The position numbers and the translations under genes were made by a program. From Ilyonectria destructans (Eukaryota > Ascomycota > Sordariomycetes > Hypocreales > Nectriaceae), in assembly GCA_020740775.1 (NCBI GenBank), contig JAHEWK010000013.1:1-64000 (forward strand): DNA of 64,000 nucleotides, read 5' to 3'. Positions 11,251 to 21,957 of the stretch are shown one piece after another. Under the pieces are notes generated by a model. The model saw nothing but the letters and a program-made list of their open reading frames with translations. It searched no databases and was not told where the DNA came from. Numbering within the stretch: the first letter of the stretch is position 1; every line of letters begins with the position of its first letter.

Positions 11251-13329
11251 TCAATACGAAGAAATCGAAGCTTCTGAGGCCGAGTGTCCTGATGGCAAAA
11301 GGGAGTAGGGAATCTGGACAACATCGTATTTCATAGGTTCCTCGCTCTCATCGGGTCCTATGGTCCTCCCGGTTCCGTAGGCCAAACGCATCGCAAGCTT
11401 CTCCAACCGCGACAACGTCGACAAACCTTTTCGAGCGTGAGGTCCCGGTGGTTTGCTCACAAAGTGTCGGAGGTCGATAAGACCTTCCGTGATGACAAAT
11501 ACGAGCGTCTCACTCACCGCCCGTGTTGCCGGAACAGAATTAGGCCACCAGACGGGAAGACCGTTCATCCCACCCAGGATCGCGGTATTTCCCGCCTGGA
11601 TCTCGACCCCAGTGGTGCCTTTTGTTATGAGGCCAACTCTGCTGGCCGCATCGACCGAGAAACCATTGACGTGGACTGTAGTGTTGCCCTCGTTAGCCAA
11701 TTGGATATAAATCCGGCTGCCATCGGGTAACTGAGCATTGCCATTGTGAGACAAAGGGTCCCCGCGGCCTAAATCAGACATAAGACCAAACGTAATCTCC
11801 AGGCTATGCATAAGCTCCTCCTCATCAGTCCCGCTTGTTAGGGACAGTAAATGGTGCCTCCGGGCGACGCTTTCCGCATGATCAATCACTTCTTTTGCGA
11901 TTTCGAGAGAAATTGGTGGTTCAACAGCTTTCGAGAATACGAGCCTTTGCATACGATCGAGAACGCGAAGCTCTCCATCGCCGTGTCTGATGTGAACAAG
12001 CGGTAGTTCATGTTCACCAACTGGAGGAGGCTTGAGCAACTTGGAGCCATCGAGACGGAGCTTGATGTTTTGCTCGTCTTCTGGGTAGGTAGTTGACCAC
12101 CGGTAGGGTCCGATTTCATGGAGAAAGGCGTGGGCTCCGCCATCAGACTGAGGTAGATATCTTTGGCCATCAATGAACGCAGTGAAACTCTGGTGGCTCT
12201 GAGTTTGAATGACTTTGACATCACAGATGCGTTTGTCTCTGTCGGCTCTCTCGGTGTTGAGTGGCATAACGGTGTACACATCGCCTTCTCTAACCCCACA
12301 AAGTGTTCCAGCTTGGAGCACTGGTTTACCATGCTTCATCTCGATTCCGTAAGACTTAGCGTCCGAGAGTTTTGTTGAGAAGAGAATCCGTTCACATGGA
12401 CCCTCCGCGCGAGGGTGTTGCTGGGGAAATTCCGTGTTCACCAGGGCGCTCACTTTCAGCATAGTGGTCCTCCAGGAGACTTCACCATCTTGGATTCCAG
12501 GATCTTGAAGGGCTGAACAGAGGTGTTTTGTCAAGGAACCTACAGGCTTGCCATGCTCATCATCGTGCTCCCACGCTGTCTCCGTGGATGCTGCAGCCAT
12601 GATGCGTACTGCATCATCATTGTTCTTCAAGGTGGCTTCGTCCGTAACTTTCTTCCGTTTAAGCTCTTCCAGGAGACCGGATAGGCCACTATGCTTGACG
12701 AGAGAAAGCCGTTTCGGCCTTGCGTTTGGATGAGATGGGTCGCGAGCCATACGGCCTGAGTGACAGCAATCCAGTATGAGGGTGACGTTTTTTGTTTGTT
12801 CCGTGGTCTTCTTGAGCAAGTGGGCAATCTCAAAGTCAAGTATGCCATTGAAGGCCTCCAGGTTGGCGTCGAAGTCGGATGGTACAAGGAACTGATGCCG
12901 TCGTATGTTTTCTCCGGCTGGCGGTTCTTCTCCGGCTGGAGGTTCTTCTTTGGCTGGCGGTTCGACGAGACCACCATGCCCAGAGTAGAAGATGACAACT
13001 ATAGGCTCAGGGCGCCCTGGCATTTTCTTTTCCTCCAGCGAGGCAATCAGGGATTCCCAGCTTTGGAGAATCCCGCTTCGAGTGCTCTTTTTGCCAGTGA
13101 GCGTGGTGATGGTAAATTTACGCTTCTCCAGCGCAACCTTGATCGTCTCCACATCGTTGTTGGTTCCTTTGAGATCTGTGTGAGGACTGGCGATCAAGAG
13201 TGCAAGTTGAGAGGGTGATTCAGTCATTGTATTCGTAGTGGCGAATTTTTTTCCACCGTAAGGAGAGGTTTGACTACAAGGAGGTGCCTGAATATCCATG
13301 TTAGTTCCGCGAGTCGACGACGTTTTCAT
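11251..13329 (-). CDS. Caspase-domain (C14/metacaspase-type) cysteine peptidase, 692 aa
   Basis: The N-terminal half is a C14 caspase-like domain, roughly residues 40-320. The first strand is QLALLIASPH. The catalytic histidine is in YSGHGG (His118) and the catalytic cysteine in LDCCHSG (Cys189 by family alignment). Supporting family motifs are AAASTETAWE and GSLTKHL. Unusually, just after the histidine loop there is a short Pro/Ala/Glu repeat (PPAKEE, PPAGEE, PPAGEN; about 124-141), an expansion inside the fold. The remaining ~370 residues are beta-rich and unlike any domain I recognise. They contain several His/Gly loops and could be a sensor or Ig-like binding module. The family cleaves after basic (metacaspase) or acidic residues and is tied to programmed death and stress. 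The single frame is intact without introns, and the first ATG is used. ATGs at codons 11 and 35 are alternatives. The gene lies between two repeat copies in a transposon-rich zone. Confidence 0.88.
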   Translation of the reverse strand: MKTSSTRGTNMDIQAPPCSQTSPYGGKKFATTNTMTESPSQLALLIASPHTDLKGTNNDVETIKVALEKRKFTITTLTGKKSTRSGILQSWESLIASLEEKKMPGRPEPIVVIFYSGHGGLVEPPAKEEPPAGEEPPAGENIRRHQFLVPSDFDANLEAFNGILDFEIAHLLKKTTEQTKNVTLILDCCHSGRMARDPSHPNARPKRLSLVKHSGLSGLLEELKRKKVTDEATLKNNDDAVRIMAAASTETAWEHDDEHGKPVGSLTKHLCSALQDPGIQDGEVSWRTTMLKVSALVNTEFPQQHPRAEGPCERILFSTKLSDAKSYGIEMKHGKPVLQAGTLCGVREGDVYTVMPLNTERADRDKRICDVKVIQTQSHQSFTAFIDGQRYLPQSDGGAHAFLHEIGPYRWSTTYPEDEQNIKLRLDGSKLLKPPPVGEHELPLVHIRHGDGELRVLDRMQRLVFSKAVEPPISLEIAKEVIDHAESVARRHHLLSLTSGTDEEELMHSLEITFGLMSDLGRGDPLSHNGNAQLPDGSRIYIQLANEGNTTVHVNGFSVDAASRVGLITKGTTGVEIQAGNTAILGGMNGLPVWWPNSVPATRAVSETLVFVITEGLIDLRHFVSKPPGPHARKGLSTLSRLEKLAMRLAYGTGRTIGPDESEEPMKYDVVQIPYSLLPSGHSASEASISSY

Positions 13330-13960
13330 CTTAGAGAAAGAGACAACAGCCTAAGAAACGAACTGTGGGGTGGGTGGGCTGTCTCAGTACGTACAGGAGT
13401 TGGCCGTGGTAATACCAGTCTTCAGTCTCGGATTGACCTGGTGCAAAGCGCCTGTAGGCAGGGAAGAAGGAAGTGAACTGGGATTTGAGTGCACAGTAGT
13501 CGGATGGTGGTTGAGCTTTTACATTTGCGAGAGGCGCTGAAAGCTTTAACTATATGCTGTGTACTGACAGCATACGGATTTGCCAAACTGCTCCATATAG
13601 GAATATCCATCAACACGGGAGGGTCGGGGATCCCAGGTCGAGCCATTCTAAGTTCTGACCAGTTTAGCCCGCTGTAGATTTTCTGCTAAGATCCTGCCAG
13701 GGATCTTTCTCACCAGTTTTCAACAGTCTGCATCTGTCAGCTCATCGGCGCAGATCATTTACTTGCGGGGGCCTGCATATCGCCACCCTCCTGGGGGCGG
13801 ACCCACAAGTTGGCGGACATCCGTTAGGCCACTGCACCATCAAAAATTGATCTTGTTGTAGCGTAGTATTTAATTGGCTTATATCTAACTCAAGTACGTG
13901 TCAGCTGACGGCACTTCAGGGGATTTGAGGCCAGCACTTCAGTTGTGGCTTCGGTCAAGC

Positions 13961-14188
13961 CTTGAAGGGAAACCCGATTCACCGGCAGGTGGTTTAGTAG
14001 TTGATACTTGTTATCCCATCGGCCGTCAAAACCGCAACGCATTAGCTCACTTACGCTGCAGTTCGGAAATTTATGCCTCATTTAGGCTGCTAAGGAAAAC
14101 TCGGACCGGCGGCAGGTGGTTTAGCAGTTGGTCTTGGTTATCTCACTGGTTGTCGAAAGTGCAATGGGTTATCTAGCGTTACAGTGCA
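13961..14188 (+). repeat. Two diverged tandem units of ~105 bp
   Basis: Unit 1 (13961-14062) and unit 2 (14085-14188) share caccggcaggtggtttagtag/cggcggcaggtggtttagcag, then ttgttatcccat/ttggttatctcac, and end with gctgcag/gtgcag. They lie upstream of the caspase-family gene. The differences are mostly transitions, so the duplication is old. Confidence 0.6.
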
Positions 14189-14329
14189 GGAAATTGTTCT
14201 CTCGGCCAGACCGCGAACGGACAGCCCGATGCTGGTCGCCAGCTAATAGCCTATTTCTTGTTTCTGAAAAGTTTCCGAGACCCAGCCGAGTGTGAACCCG
14301 AGCGCCCAGGGCTCGCTACGTACATTACC

Positions 14330-14723
14330 ATGACAACGCACAGCGGCGAAGTCACCCGAAATCGCGTCACCCGACCCTTCTAGGGGGCCCCATAATCAGC
14401 CGGCCCGGTCAGTATTTCATGGAGGTCCCCCAAGTCTACGTGATCGCGGCCTAGAGGCCTCCAAATGGCTAGAGGTGGTCAGAAAGAGTAACCAGAACGA
14501 GCAACTCCGTAACCTCCCAATACCAATGAATCCGAGCTAAAGAAAGGAATCTAGCTTTACTTCCACACCATATCCCACGTCAACCCCGGCTTAGCTCGGC
14601 TCAGGCCATCACCTGCCGTGACATCACTTCCAGGTGGTAAGTTTCAAGATCCTTAACTCCAATATCAAAAACCCCGTCTAGCACATTAACTCAAAACAGG
14701 CTACACCTTATTATATGACCTAC
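14330..14723 (+). repeat. Dispersed ~393 bp repeat, copy B
   Basis: This is a direct-orientation homologue of 9320-9712. The two are about 5 kb apart and bracket the caspase-family gene. This copy is the more T/A-shifted of the two. Confidence 0.75.
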
Positions 14724-16010
14724 TCTGGGCCTGATTGTTCCGTGGCATATAATGCAGCCAACTATGGCCATTCTACTTGAAGAAATATTAAATAAGGTTA
14801 TCATTGGACTCTTATTCTCCAGTCACTGAGTTACTGTCCATCATGTGAACTGGGTATTTGGTCTGTACTGCTGATCTTGCTGTTGGTCGATTTCTTTTGC
14901 TGTTGAGCCTCTAGTCCCCCCTGGGGGGAGCGTGTGCTACTAGGGCCCCTTACCTCTCGATTCTCCAGTCACGTAAGTTTATGTCTGACCATCATTCCTA
15001 CCTTGCAGCTCGGCAGCCTGAGTTGGTGTGGTCTTGCATTATCGAAAGCCCCGCCTGGGGGGCTGGCGAGAATATGCCACCACGTCTCATTGCATAACAC
15101 ACTAGGCGAATAATACCAATCATGTAACGACGTATTACGGGAGAGAGGAGCGGGTAAACGTCGAATTGCAGCGCTGAGAATAACAATACACCTGATCCAA
15201 TGCATTCGTTATGTGCTTTCTCCTGGGGGGTGGGTGGGGGTTGCATATTCATGATAAGCAAGGAGGCTAGAATCGGCTCACACCTCTTGTATGTTCTTTC
15301 CGTCTCACCTCTCCGAGGATACAAGCGACGCATTCAACCCCTCCCGCCCTTTCCCGAATTATGCAAATGTCGACTGATCGTTGCGCCCTGAATTTTTGAG
15401 GCCACCTATGTAAATAGTTCGATCGGCTGGCCAACGGGCCTGGGACCAATAGGAAGGGGACTGTTGCTGTTGGAATAACTACAGGCGACAAGGGTTAGAA
15501 AAGCCAGCACAGCAGCTATTACATTACTTCCCATATTCTATTCTCATGGTCCTAAATTCGGCTAGGGGACCAAACTGATATAGTAGGAGCTTGGAGTGTG
15601 CCCAGTACACAGCTTCCATTATGCAAAGGTGAATAGGGGTATTCTTTGATACAAGACTTATGTAATATCTACACCAGCGGCTTTAAAGGCAAACTTGGTG
15701 TATGTGTCCTCTTTTTAGGGTGGGTGATGATCTTAGCAGCATAGAATGGTAACCTCGATACCCAATCCTGCACCGACGTCAATTTGCACTCTACAAGCGG
15801 CGGTTCCACACACACACATTTGCTGCCTCGACTTCATAGTGGTCATTTCGGAATTTCCATTTCCGCATTGGAAATCTCAGCCAGATTGCATGGCATTCCG
15901 CCATTAGCGCAAAGGTTCCATGCTGTAACGTTTGCTATCGGCAAGTCCGAATGAATGCACACCGCGGCTGGCTAGCAACACGGTCAGCCTACCTCAAAAA
16001 ACAGAACTCT

Positions 16011-16017
16011 TATATAA
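16011..16017 (+). promoter_or_regulatory. TATA box of the first TPR-CHAT gene
   Basis: TATATAA lies 126 bp upstream of the ATG at 16137. It is followed by a pyrimidine-rich stretch (cccttccctcctatgcctc), as is common at fungal transcription starts. The distance and orientation suit the TPR-CHAT gene; the assignment is inferred. Confidence 0.5.
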
Positions 16018-16136
16018 ATGACGCCCTTCCCTCCTATGCCTCAGAAAGTTAAATCCCAAATCTCCATAAGGCACTATTGCCAATTTCATCTCATCTCGTG
16101 ACAACGGGAGACCCAGCACTTCACTTCCTGGGCATC

Positions 16137-19100
16137 ATGGATGTAAGTTGGTATGAACTTTAAACCGAAGGATCTAACAATGTTTGTTACCAGCCTCACA
16201 AAGAGCAACGACTGAAAGGTCTTACTATTCGCGTCCAACATGGCGAGCATCCGCTCGGAGAACAAATTCGAGAGCAGAGCAAAGACGGCGAAGACTCAAA
16301 CCAGGTCGAGTTCGAATCTTGCGTGATTGAAACAGCAATCGATACCACTCCAAGAACCGACAGTACTATTGGAGAACTGGGTCAAATTCTAGCCCGTCTA
16401 GTTGCGGTACGATATGGTCAGATGATCAAAATCAGCACCATTGATGATGACTGTCGACAAATCGATCAGGACAAACAGAAACAGAGAACAGATGCCTTGT
16501 CCCGAAATATCAATCGAATGACCAAAGCCTTGGGAATAATCCCCGCGAGTGAAGCTACTCGCCCAGCCTGTGTCTGGGTTCTAGGCAGGATGTTTTTCCA
16601 CAGAAGCCAGCTCAACAAGCTCTCACGAGAGGACCTTGGAGCTGCAGCTTCCTACGCAAGAGATGCTCTCCAAGTCTGGCCCGATCGCCCGATCGCGGAA
16701 AATTTTGTGACGGCGTATTTTCGCATTCTCTGTTGCCAAAATCAGGCCTCGAGAGACGTGAGCGACTGCAAAGCTGTTCTTGACAGTATTGCCGAAGTCG
16801 GATCCCTTGGACAAGATATTCCGGGATGGATGAAAAGTTTGCGAGAGAATGCCCAATCCTGCCGTTGCCTCAACGACATTCTATTTCAGAATTCCGAGGA
16901 AGCGTTCCGGCTTGGGGATGGATATATCAGCAGCTACTTGGTGGAGGGAGACCAGAAACTCCTCGAGTCCGGAATCCAAGCTTACGAGGGCCTCGACACA
17001 TTGGAGGCTAGCAACCTTCACAATGATGCTCACCACGCACGAAGGCTACGGCGTCTGGGGACGAGCCGATGGTTACAACACAATGCCACAGGGCGAGAAG
17101 ATTATCTCAAACAGGCACTTCAGTACATTCAGGAAGCGATGGAGGTCGTATCAAGCAGCGACCCCGAAAAATGGCACATTCTCAGGCAGCTGGCGACCAT
17201 ACATTCGGCACAATATGAGAAGACCGGAAATGGCAAGTTTGTCGCTGTAGCGATTGGATATCTTGAGGATGCCATGAAATTGATGGGGAACTATCCTTGG
17301 GCGCGAGCACAGCTTCTGAACGACCATGGAATGTGCCTTTTTCACCAATCCAGGCATACAGGCAATCCAAAAGACCTTGAGCCAGCACTCACGAAGCTGG
17401 AGGAAGCCGTCTCACTGGCATCTCCGGATAACGAAAAACAAGCGGAATTTCTCAGCAATCTCTCGAACATTTATTCATGGCGTTACGAGTTTTTGGGCAG
17501 CGTCTACGATCTTGACCTAGCAATTGACAAAAGTCGAGAAGCAGCAGCTAAAATAGACGCTCAACACCCCCACCGTGCTCGTCTCGACTTCAATCTTGGA
17601 AATTGTTATGAACTCCGGCACACGCGACTTCGTAACGGAAAAGATCTTCAGGAAGCCGTTACAGCAAAGCAAGATGCTCTTGAGAAAACTCCACCAAGTG
17701 CAATTTACCGCGGTACCGTTCTGAATGGACTCGCCAAGCTACTAGTTCATAAGTATCGGGCAACTGGGGACCGCAAAGATCTTGATGAGGCAGAAGAGCA
17801 TATCAACGAAGCTATGTCCTTAGGGCCGGCCAATCACTTCAACCAAAGCGACTTGCTCTGGGGCTGTGGCGAGGTTGAATTCTGTCGGTGGGAGGCAGAA
17901 GGAGATGTCACCCGTCTCAGTTCAGCAATCGATCTCTATACGCAATTGAAGAACGGGCAAGTCGAAGGTGATCCGAGCAGAGCTTTGGTTCTAGCCGATC
18001 TAGGAGTAAAGCATTTCCGTCGAGCAACAAAAAGACAGCACTCCGATGATGCTGAAGTACTCAAAGATTTTGAAGCATTCAAACAACTGACACGGGAAGC
18101 TGTGGACTGTGCGTCATCTCCGCCTCTGGTGCGAGCTTTCGCAGCGCAAAACGCAATTCAAGGAATCCGCTCCTCTCAGCCAGAGCTCTTGAAATGGGGA
18201 AACGAACTCGCCAGTGCTGGTCTTAAACTTCTGTCATTCGCCTGCAATCGCGACTTATCCCGAGCAGACCAGCAGCATGCTATCGAGCTCACCTCTGGAC
18301 TTGCTGCCAATGGTTGCGCTCTCTCCATTCTGAACGGCAACTATGGCGAAGCTCTTCAACGCGTTGAGTATGGCCGTGGATTGATTATAGGACACATCAT
18401 GGACAGAAAAGACGATCTCGCTGATTTGAAGCGAGAGCATCCTCGGCGGGCTCAGGAATTCGAGGGTCTCCGACGGACAGCCTTCCAGGGGATCAAAAAT
18501 GCCAACAAAGGAATGTGGAAGACAATATTGCAAGAGCGGAGAGAAGCCAGTTCGAAGTTGGAGAATCTTGAGAAGGAAATCCGTCAGCTTCCCGGCTTTG
18601 AGCAGTTTCAGAGATTGCCGTCGGTGCCAGACCTTCAGAGATACGCGTCAGAGGGACCGATTGTCATCGTGAATATCACTGACATCAGTTCTGATGCGAT
18701 CATCATGACAAAAGGTCTCCTGGATAGAATTCACCTCCCAAAAATGGATTCAAATGTCCCAAAAATTCTGCAGCATGCGCTAGCAAGGCACAGAAGCAGG
18801 GGCAGCATCCTGGGTACGCTGAGCACAACGCGGACCGTCGGCTGGGCCTGCTCCGAATCCGATGAGATTGATTTTCTCTCCTGGCTCTGGCATAACTGCG
18901 TGCACCTGATTCTCGATCATCTTGAGTTGTCTCCCAATGCCGGCGCGCCACGTGTCTGGTGGATTGGCTCAGGCGCCGCAAGCTCTCTTCCATTCCATGC
19001 CGCCGGTGACTATGGTGATCGGCTCCATAAGGCGAACGAACCAAATCTGCCACGAACCTGCTTGGATTACATCACGCCTTCCTACGCACCGACATTAAAG

Positions 19101-19781
19101 GCATTGCAACATGCAAGGCGGCGCGCTAAAAAGCTGAACATGAACAAAAAGCCCTCCATTTTGTTCGTTGCAATGCCGGAGACTCTGAATCATGCAGATC
19201 TACCAGGGGTAAAGCAAGAGCAGCATGCAGTTGAGGAGGCAGTTAAAGGCATCTTCAATTTCAAGTCGCTTGAAGGGCCCACGGCCCAGGAAGTTATAGA
19301 GGAACTCACGCATTCACAAGTCGTGCATTTCGCGTGCCACGGCTCGTCAGACCTATCGGACCCGTCTAAAAGCCACATCCTACTTCAGAAGCACATCTCA
19401 GGAAAACCGGAGAAAGATGAGCTTACTGTTGGATCCGTTCTTGAAGCTAACTCCGAAAGTCAAAGTCAGTCGTGGATAGTATATTTATCTGCCTGTTCAA
19501 CGGCTGAGGTGAAGGCTCAATACCTTGGCGATGAGAGTCTCCATCTCACCAGCGCATTCCAAGTTGCAGGGTTCGTGCATGCTGTCGGCTCGCTGTGGTC
19601 GGCAGATGATGAAACCTGTGCTAAGATTGCTAGAAGTTTCTATAAAGAGCTTGTAGCGTCTGCGGATGTTGGCTCTAACAAGGTAATTCCGGGAGCATTG
19701 CGGCAGGCTTTAATGCTGGTTAGAGATGAGAACCCATATCAGCCTAGTCTTTGGGCACCTTTTATACACTACGGTGCTTAA
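16137..19781 (+). CDS. TPR-CHAT cysteine protease, copy 1 (two exons, 1197 aa)
   Basis: The gene is join(16137..16142, 16194..19781). The long frame has no ATG near its start. Two codons, ATG GAT, lie upstream and are joined in phase by an intron with GTAAGT, CTAAC and CAG. Residues ~60-650 are helical repeats of TPR type, with many LxxAxxxxxEAxxLxP-like units. The C-terminal ~330 residues are a CHAT domain (caspase-clan, HetF-associated-with-TPR). Its catalytic histidine is in HFACHGSS (His1051) and its cysteine in LSACSTA (Cys1103). Further family blocks are WWIGSGAASSLPFHAAG, SYAPTLKAL and VGSLWSADDETCAKIA. CHAT proteases act as switchable proteases in immunity and cell death, where the TPR part senses a partner or trigger. 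The gene ends 157 bp from the end of the convergent 282-aa gene, a possible substrate. A paralogue lies at 33807-37390. All active-site residues are present, so the protein is predicted to be active. Confidence 0.92.
16143..16193 (+). other. 51-bp intron 1 of TPR-CHAT copy 1
   Basis: The intron has a GTAAGT donor, a branch-like ATCTAACAA and a TTACCAG acceptor. Reading through it gives an in-frame TAA, and splicing joins ATG GAT to CCT CAC in phase 0. The paralogue has the same two-codon first exon and phase 0 intron, which supports the model strongly. Confidence 0.85.
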
Positions 19782-19938
19782 CTAATAGGTTGGGGTGGAA
19801 ATTTAAGTTGATTGAGAGGTGGAGGATGGACCGAGGTAGAGGATTTTTTTACCAGGTGTTATATTTCTAGGCTTGACAATTTGACAACCTCTCTTAGTTA
19901 CTTCAAATATCCCGAGATCTGCCCCTAATCCACCTTTT

Positions 19939-20787
19939 CTACTCCGTAGGATATATAAAGGTATCCCCGTTATCTGTGGCCGTATTATATACAGTCCCCT
20001 TAAGGTCTGATGCCTGGACATAATCGCTGACTTCTGCACTGATAATCTCCGTCTCGGCCTCCCCTCCTCCCCTCCCACCAAGATACATTTCCCAAGAGTT
20101 CGCCTTCGCTAGAGTAGCATCTTTAACCTTTCGGCTCGAGAAGCGAGCAAACCGGATCTTTCGGTATTGAACAGCAAATATCTGTTCCCCGGGAGCAAAG
20201 AAACTGGTGCGCTCGGATAGTGCCCTTAAGCCCTTGGCTTCAATACTAGAATCGAGGATGCCATCAACCGGAATAGGGATACCTGCTGCGGTGGTGATAG
20301 CTAAGGTTACTGGGGTTTGAACCCTCCCTTCAACGCGGGATTCATTGGCGACCTCTTCCACGATTTGGGCATTTGTTATCGTCTTGATGCCGACAACGAG
20401 GTAAACTTCTCGCCGGCTTCTAATCGCTTTCTCTAGCCATCGCTGTGCAGCTCTGGACTTGCACAGGGCCTCTAGAAACTGCCCGGAGTTCTGGAGCTGT
20501 CTTGTAATGCAGAGCGCGGAGGAAACATCGATTCTTGACTTCTTCTGTATGTTTCGAGCACCGGAGATCAAGGCAGTGAGGGACACACCGAATCCGGAAC
20601 CATTTTCTTGCTCGAATGTGTGATGAAGGCTACCAAAGCTCTGCGTAAGAACGTCTTGGGCAGTGAGAGTGACATCTTCCGCCTGAAGGAAGTCTTGTTC
20701 TGGGTTTTGGACACTAAGAACTAGACGGCCAAGCTCGATGGCCGCAGCAGGGAGAAGATGTCCCAGAAACAGGGTTGTGGTTGGCAT
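19939..20787 (-). CDS. 282-aa fungal protein, possible gasdermin-like executioner
   Basis: The frame is open from 20919, but I place the start at the ATG at 20787 (MPTTTLFLGHLLPAAAIELG). The 44 residues before it look like translated leader. The sequence resembles a large uncharacterised fungal family. An N-terminal block reads FLGHLLP...LGRLV, the middle has REVYLVVGIKTITNAQI, and the later part has FAVQYRKIRFARF. The order in the second half recalls the gasdermin N-domain: a basic residue and a strand of type xxYVVxxxxT, then Gly-rich strands, then a loop before a strand of type FAVxxRxxxx. The length (282 aa) fits fungal gasdermin-like proteins. A Gly-rich loop (GGRGGG, about 237-242) near the C-terminus could be an exposed linker. 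The gene is tail to tail with a CHAT protease. There is no signal peptide and no clear TM helix. The gasdermin assignment is my inference and is unconfirmed. Confidence 0.62.
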   Translation of the reverse strand: MPTTTLFLGHLLPAAAIELGRLVLSVQNPEQDFLQAEDVTLTAQDVLTQSFGSLHHTFEQENGSGFGVSLTALISGARNIQKKSRIDVSSALCITRQLQNSGQFLEALCKSRAAQRWLEKAIRSRREVYLVVGIKTITNAQIVEEVANESRVEGRVQTPVTLAITTAAGIPIPVDGILDSSIEAKGLRALSERTSFFAPGEQIFAVQYRKIRFARFSSRKVKDATLAKANSWEMYLGGRGGGEAETEIISAEVSDYVQASDLKGTVYNTATDNGDTFIYPTE

Positions 20788-21212
20788 CGGCGTAGAAAGA
20801 GGTTCAACGACGGAAACGTGATTAGAGAAAACGAAATGCAAATGGGGGAGATAAGAACAATGTAATTTAAACGTGTTGGATTGACCCTCAGATGGCGGAA
20901 TAAGCCCGGATAAGAACAACTCTCTGATACATCAATATCTTGTCTTCGTCATAGGGTGTGAGATTCAAAAACCCCTCACATAAAAGAGGGGCTCAGGGGC
21001 AACGAGGAGCATGGCTCCACACCGTATTGACTCGAATTGGCCGTGCCAGATCCAACACGAGGCGAAATGCTACGTCAACGTGCATAATTACGTAACTGGA
21101 CAGGCGGAGTCCTGTAAAGGACCGCGATATCCATATAGGTACCTACTGTAGGTAAGCATGAGGCCTCCTGCAAACGGAAGCAAACGGAAAGAGTAGTGCT
21201 ATTCGGGCTGTT
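20788..21212. other. Upstream flank of the 282-aa gene
   Basis: This contains the likely leader and promoter of the minus-strand gene (20788-20919 is open but probably untranslated). No TATA box stands out. A motif near 20990 (agaggggctca) resembles the end of the 21213-21407 repeat units, so the repeat zone may begin here. Confidence 0.4.
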
Positions 21213-21407
21213 GCCTTGTGGAACGAAGTGACGAAAGGTTTTATGCCTTGAGGAACGAAAGGCTCTTAGAGGACGGGCGCGGGGAAAGAGGGGTTCAGCC
21301 AAAAACCATGTGCCTTGAGGAACGAAGTGACGAAAGGTTTTATGCCTTGTGCCTTGAGGATCGAAAGGGTCTTAGAGGACGGGCGCGGGGAAAAGAGGGG
21401 CTCAGCC
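21213..21407 (+). repeat. Direct tandem pair of ~90 bp units beside Helitron 1
   Basis: Unit 1 (21213-21300) and unit 2 (21312-21407) share gaacgaagtgacgaaagg, ttttatgccttg, cttagaggacgggcgcgggg and ggg(g/c)ttcagcc/ctcagcc. An exact 18-base inverted match to unit 2 (gccttgaggaacgaagtg) occurs at 30846-30863, beyond the other side of the Helitron coding region. The pair may therefore mark the outer edge of a mobile unit. Confidence 0.65.
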
Positions 21408-21684
21408 AACACCCACTGACACAAATTCACGTGACTTCTTTCGCTCTCATAGGTCCGGCTCCTTCCCGTTTTTAGGATGTGTGGCCTCAGCTACACGTGA
21501 CTTCGTGTCAAGTCCGTGCGTCTGTCTGCTTGTGCGTTCTTAGATCTGAAACGTCAACTTCACACGGATAACTATAGTTATCAAAAAGTGCATTTTCACA
21601 CTTTTGGACGCAACCAGCGTATTTCCTCTTTTCGCTTTTTTTTCCTTTTCCCCCTCCCTTTACCTCTTTTTCATCGTCTTCTAG

Positions 21685-21957
21685 CTAGTCCCATGACTCC
21701 GCTGCCCGAATCGTCTCTTCGCTCAAATGCTCCAGCCTCTGTTCTGCCTGGGCCATCTCCTCTGGAACCGTGTTCCCGATGAAGTCCCGCTCCCGCGCCT
21801 TGGACAGGAGCATGATGCCGTCTAGCGACTTGCACCGCGATAGTTGCACGTAGATGCTATAGGGGTCGCACGTGCTCGGGACTGCCTGACCGTCGATATT
21901 GGTCGTTCTCGTCCCCCGCAGTTCTAGCGCCACGCGATCTAATGTTCTTGCCTGCAC
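21685..21957 (-). pseudogene. Helitron 1: C-terminal end of the PIF1 helicase
   Basis: The 90-codon frame contains YVQLSRCKSLDGIMLL, the helicase motif VI of the RecD/PIF1 group, close to the protein's C-terminus. Motif VI normally couples ATP hydrolysis to strand movement. It is separated from the ATPase half (22852-23505) by about 900 bp of frame-broken sequence that should encode motifs III-V. Confidence 0.8.

Larger units (their letters stand above)
13330..16010. other. Intergenic region with repeats
   Basis: This is the 5' flank of the minus-strand caspase-family gene, followed by old repeats. It contains two diverged tandem ~105 bp units (13961-14188) and repeat copy B (14330-14723). 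Frames in it, such as 14998-15333 minus, lack domains. No gene was recognised. Confidence 0.55.

Noticed and set aside
16323..19781. TPR-CHAT copy 1 starting at 16323
   Set aside because: The first codon is GTG; the reading frame continues upstream to a splice acceptor at 16193 and an ATG exon at 16137.
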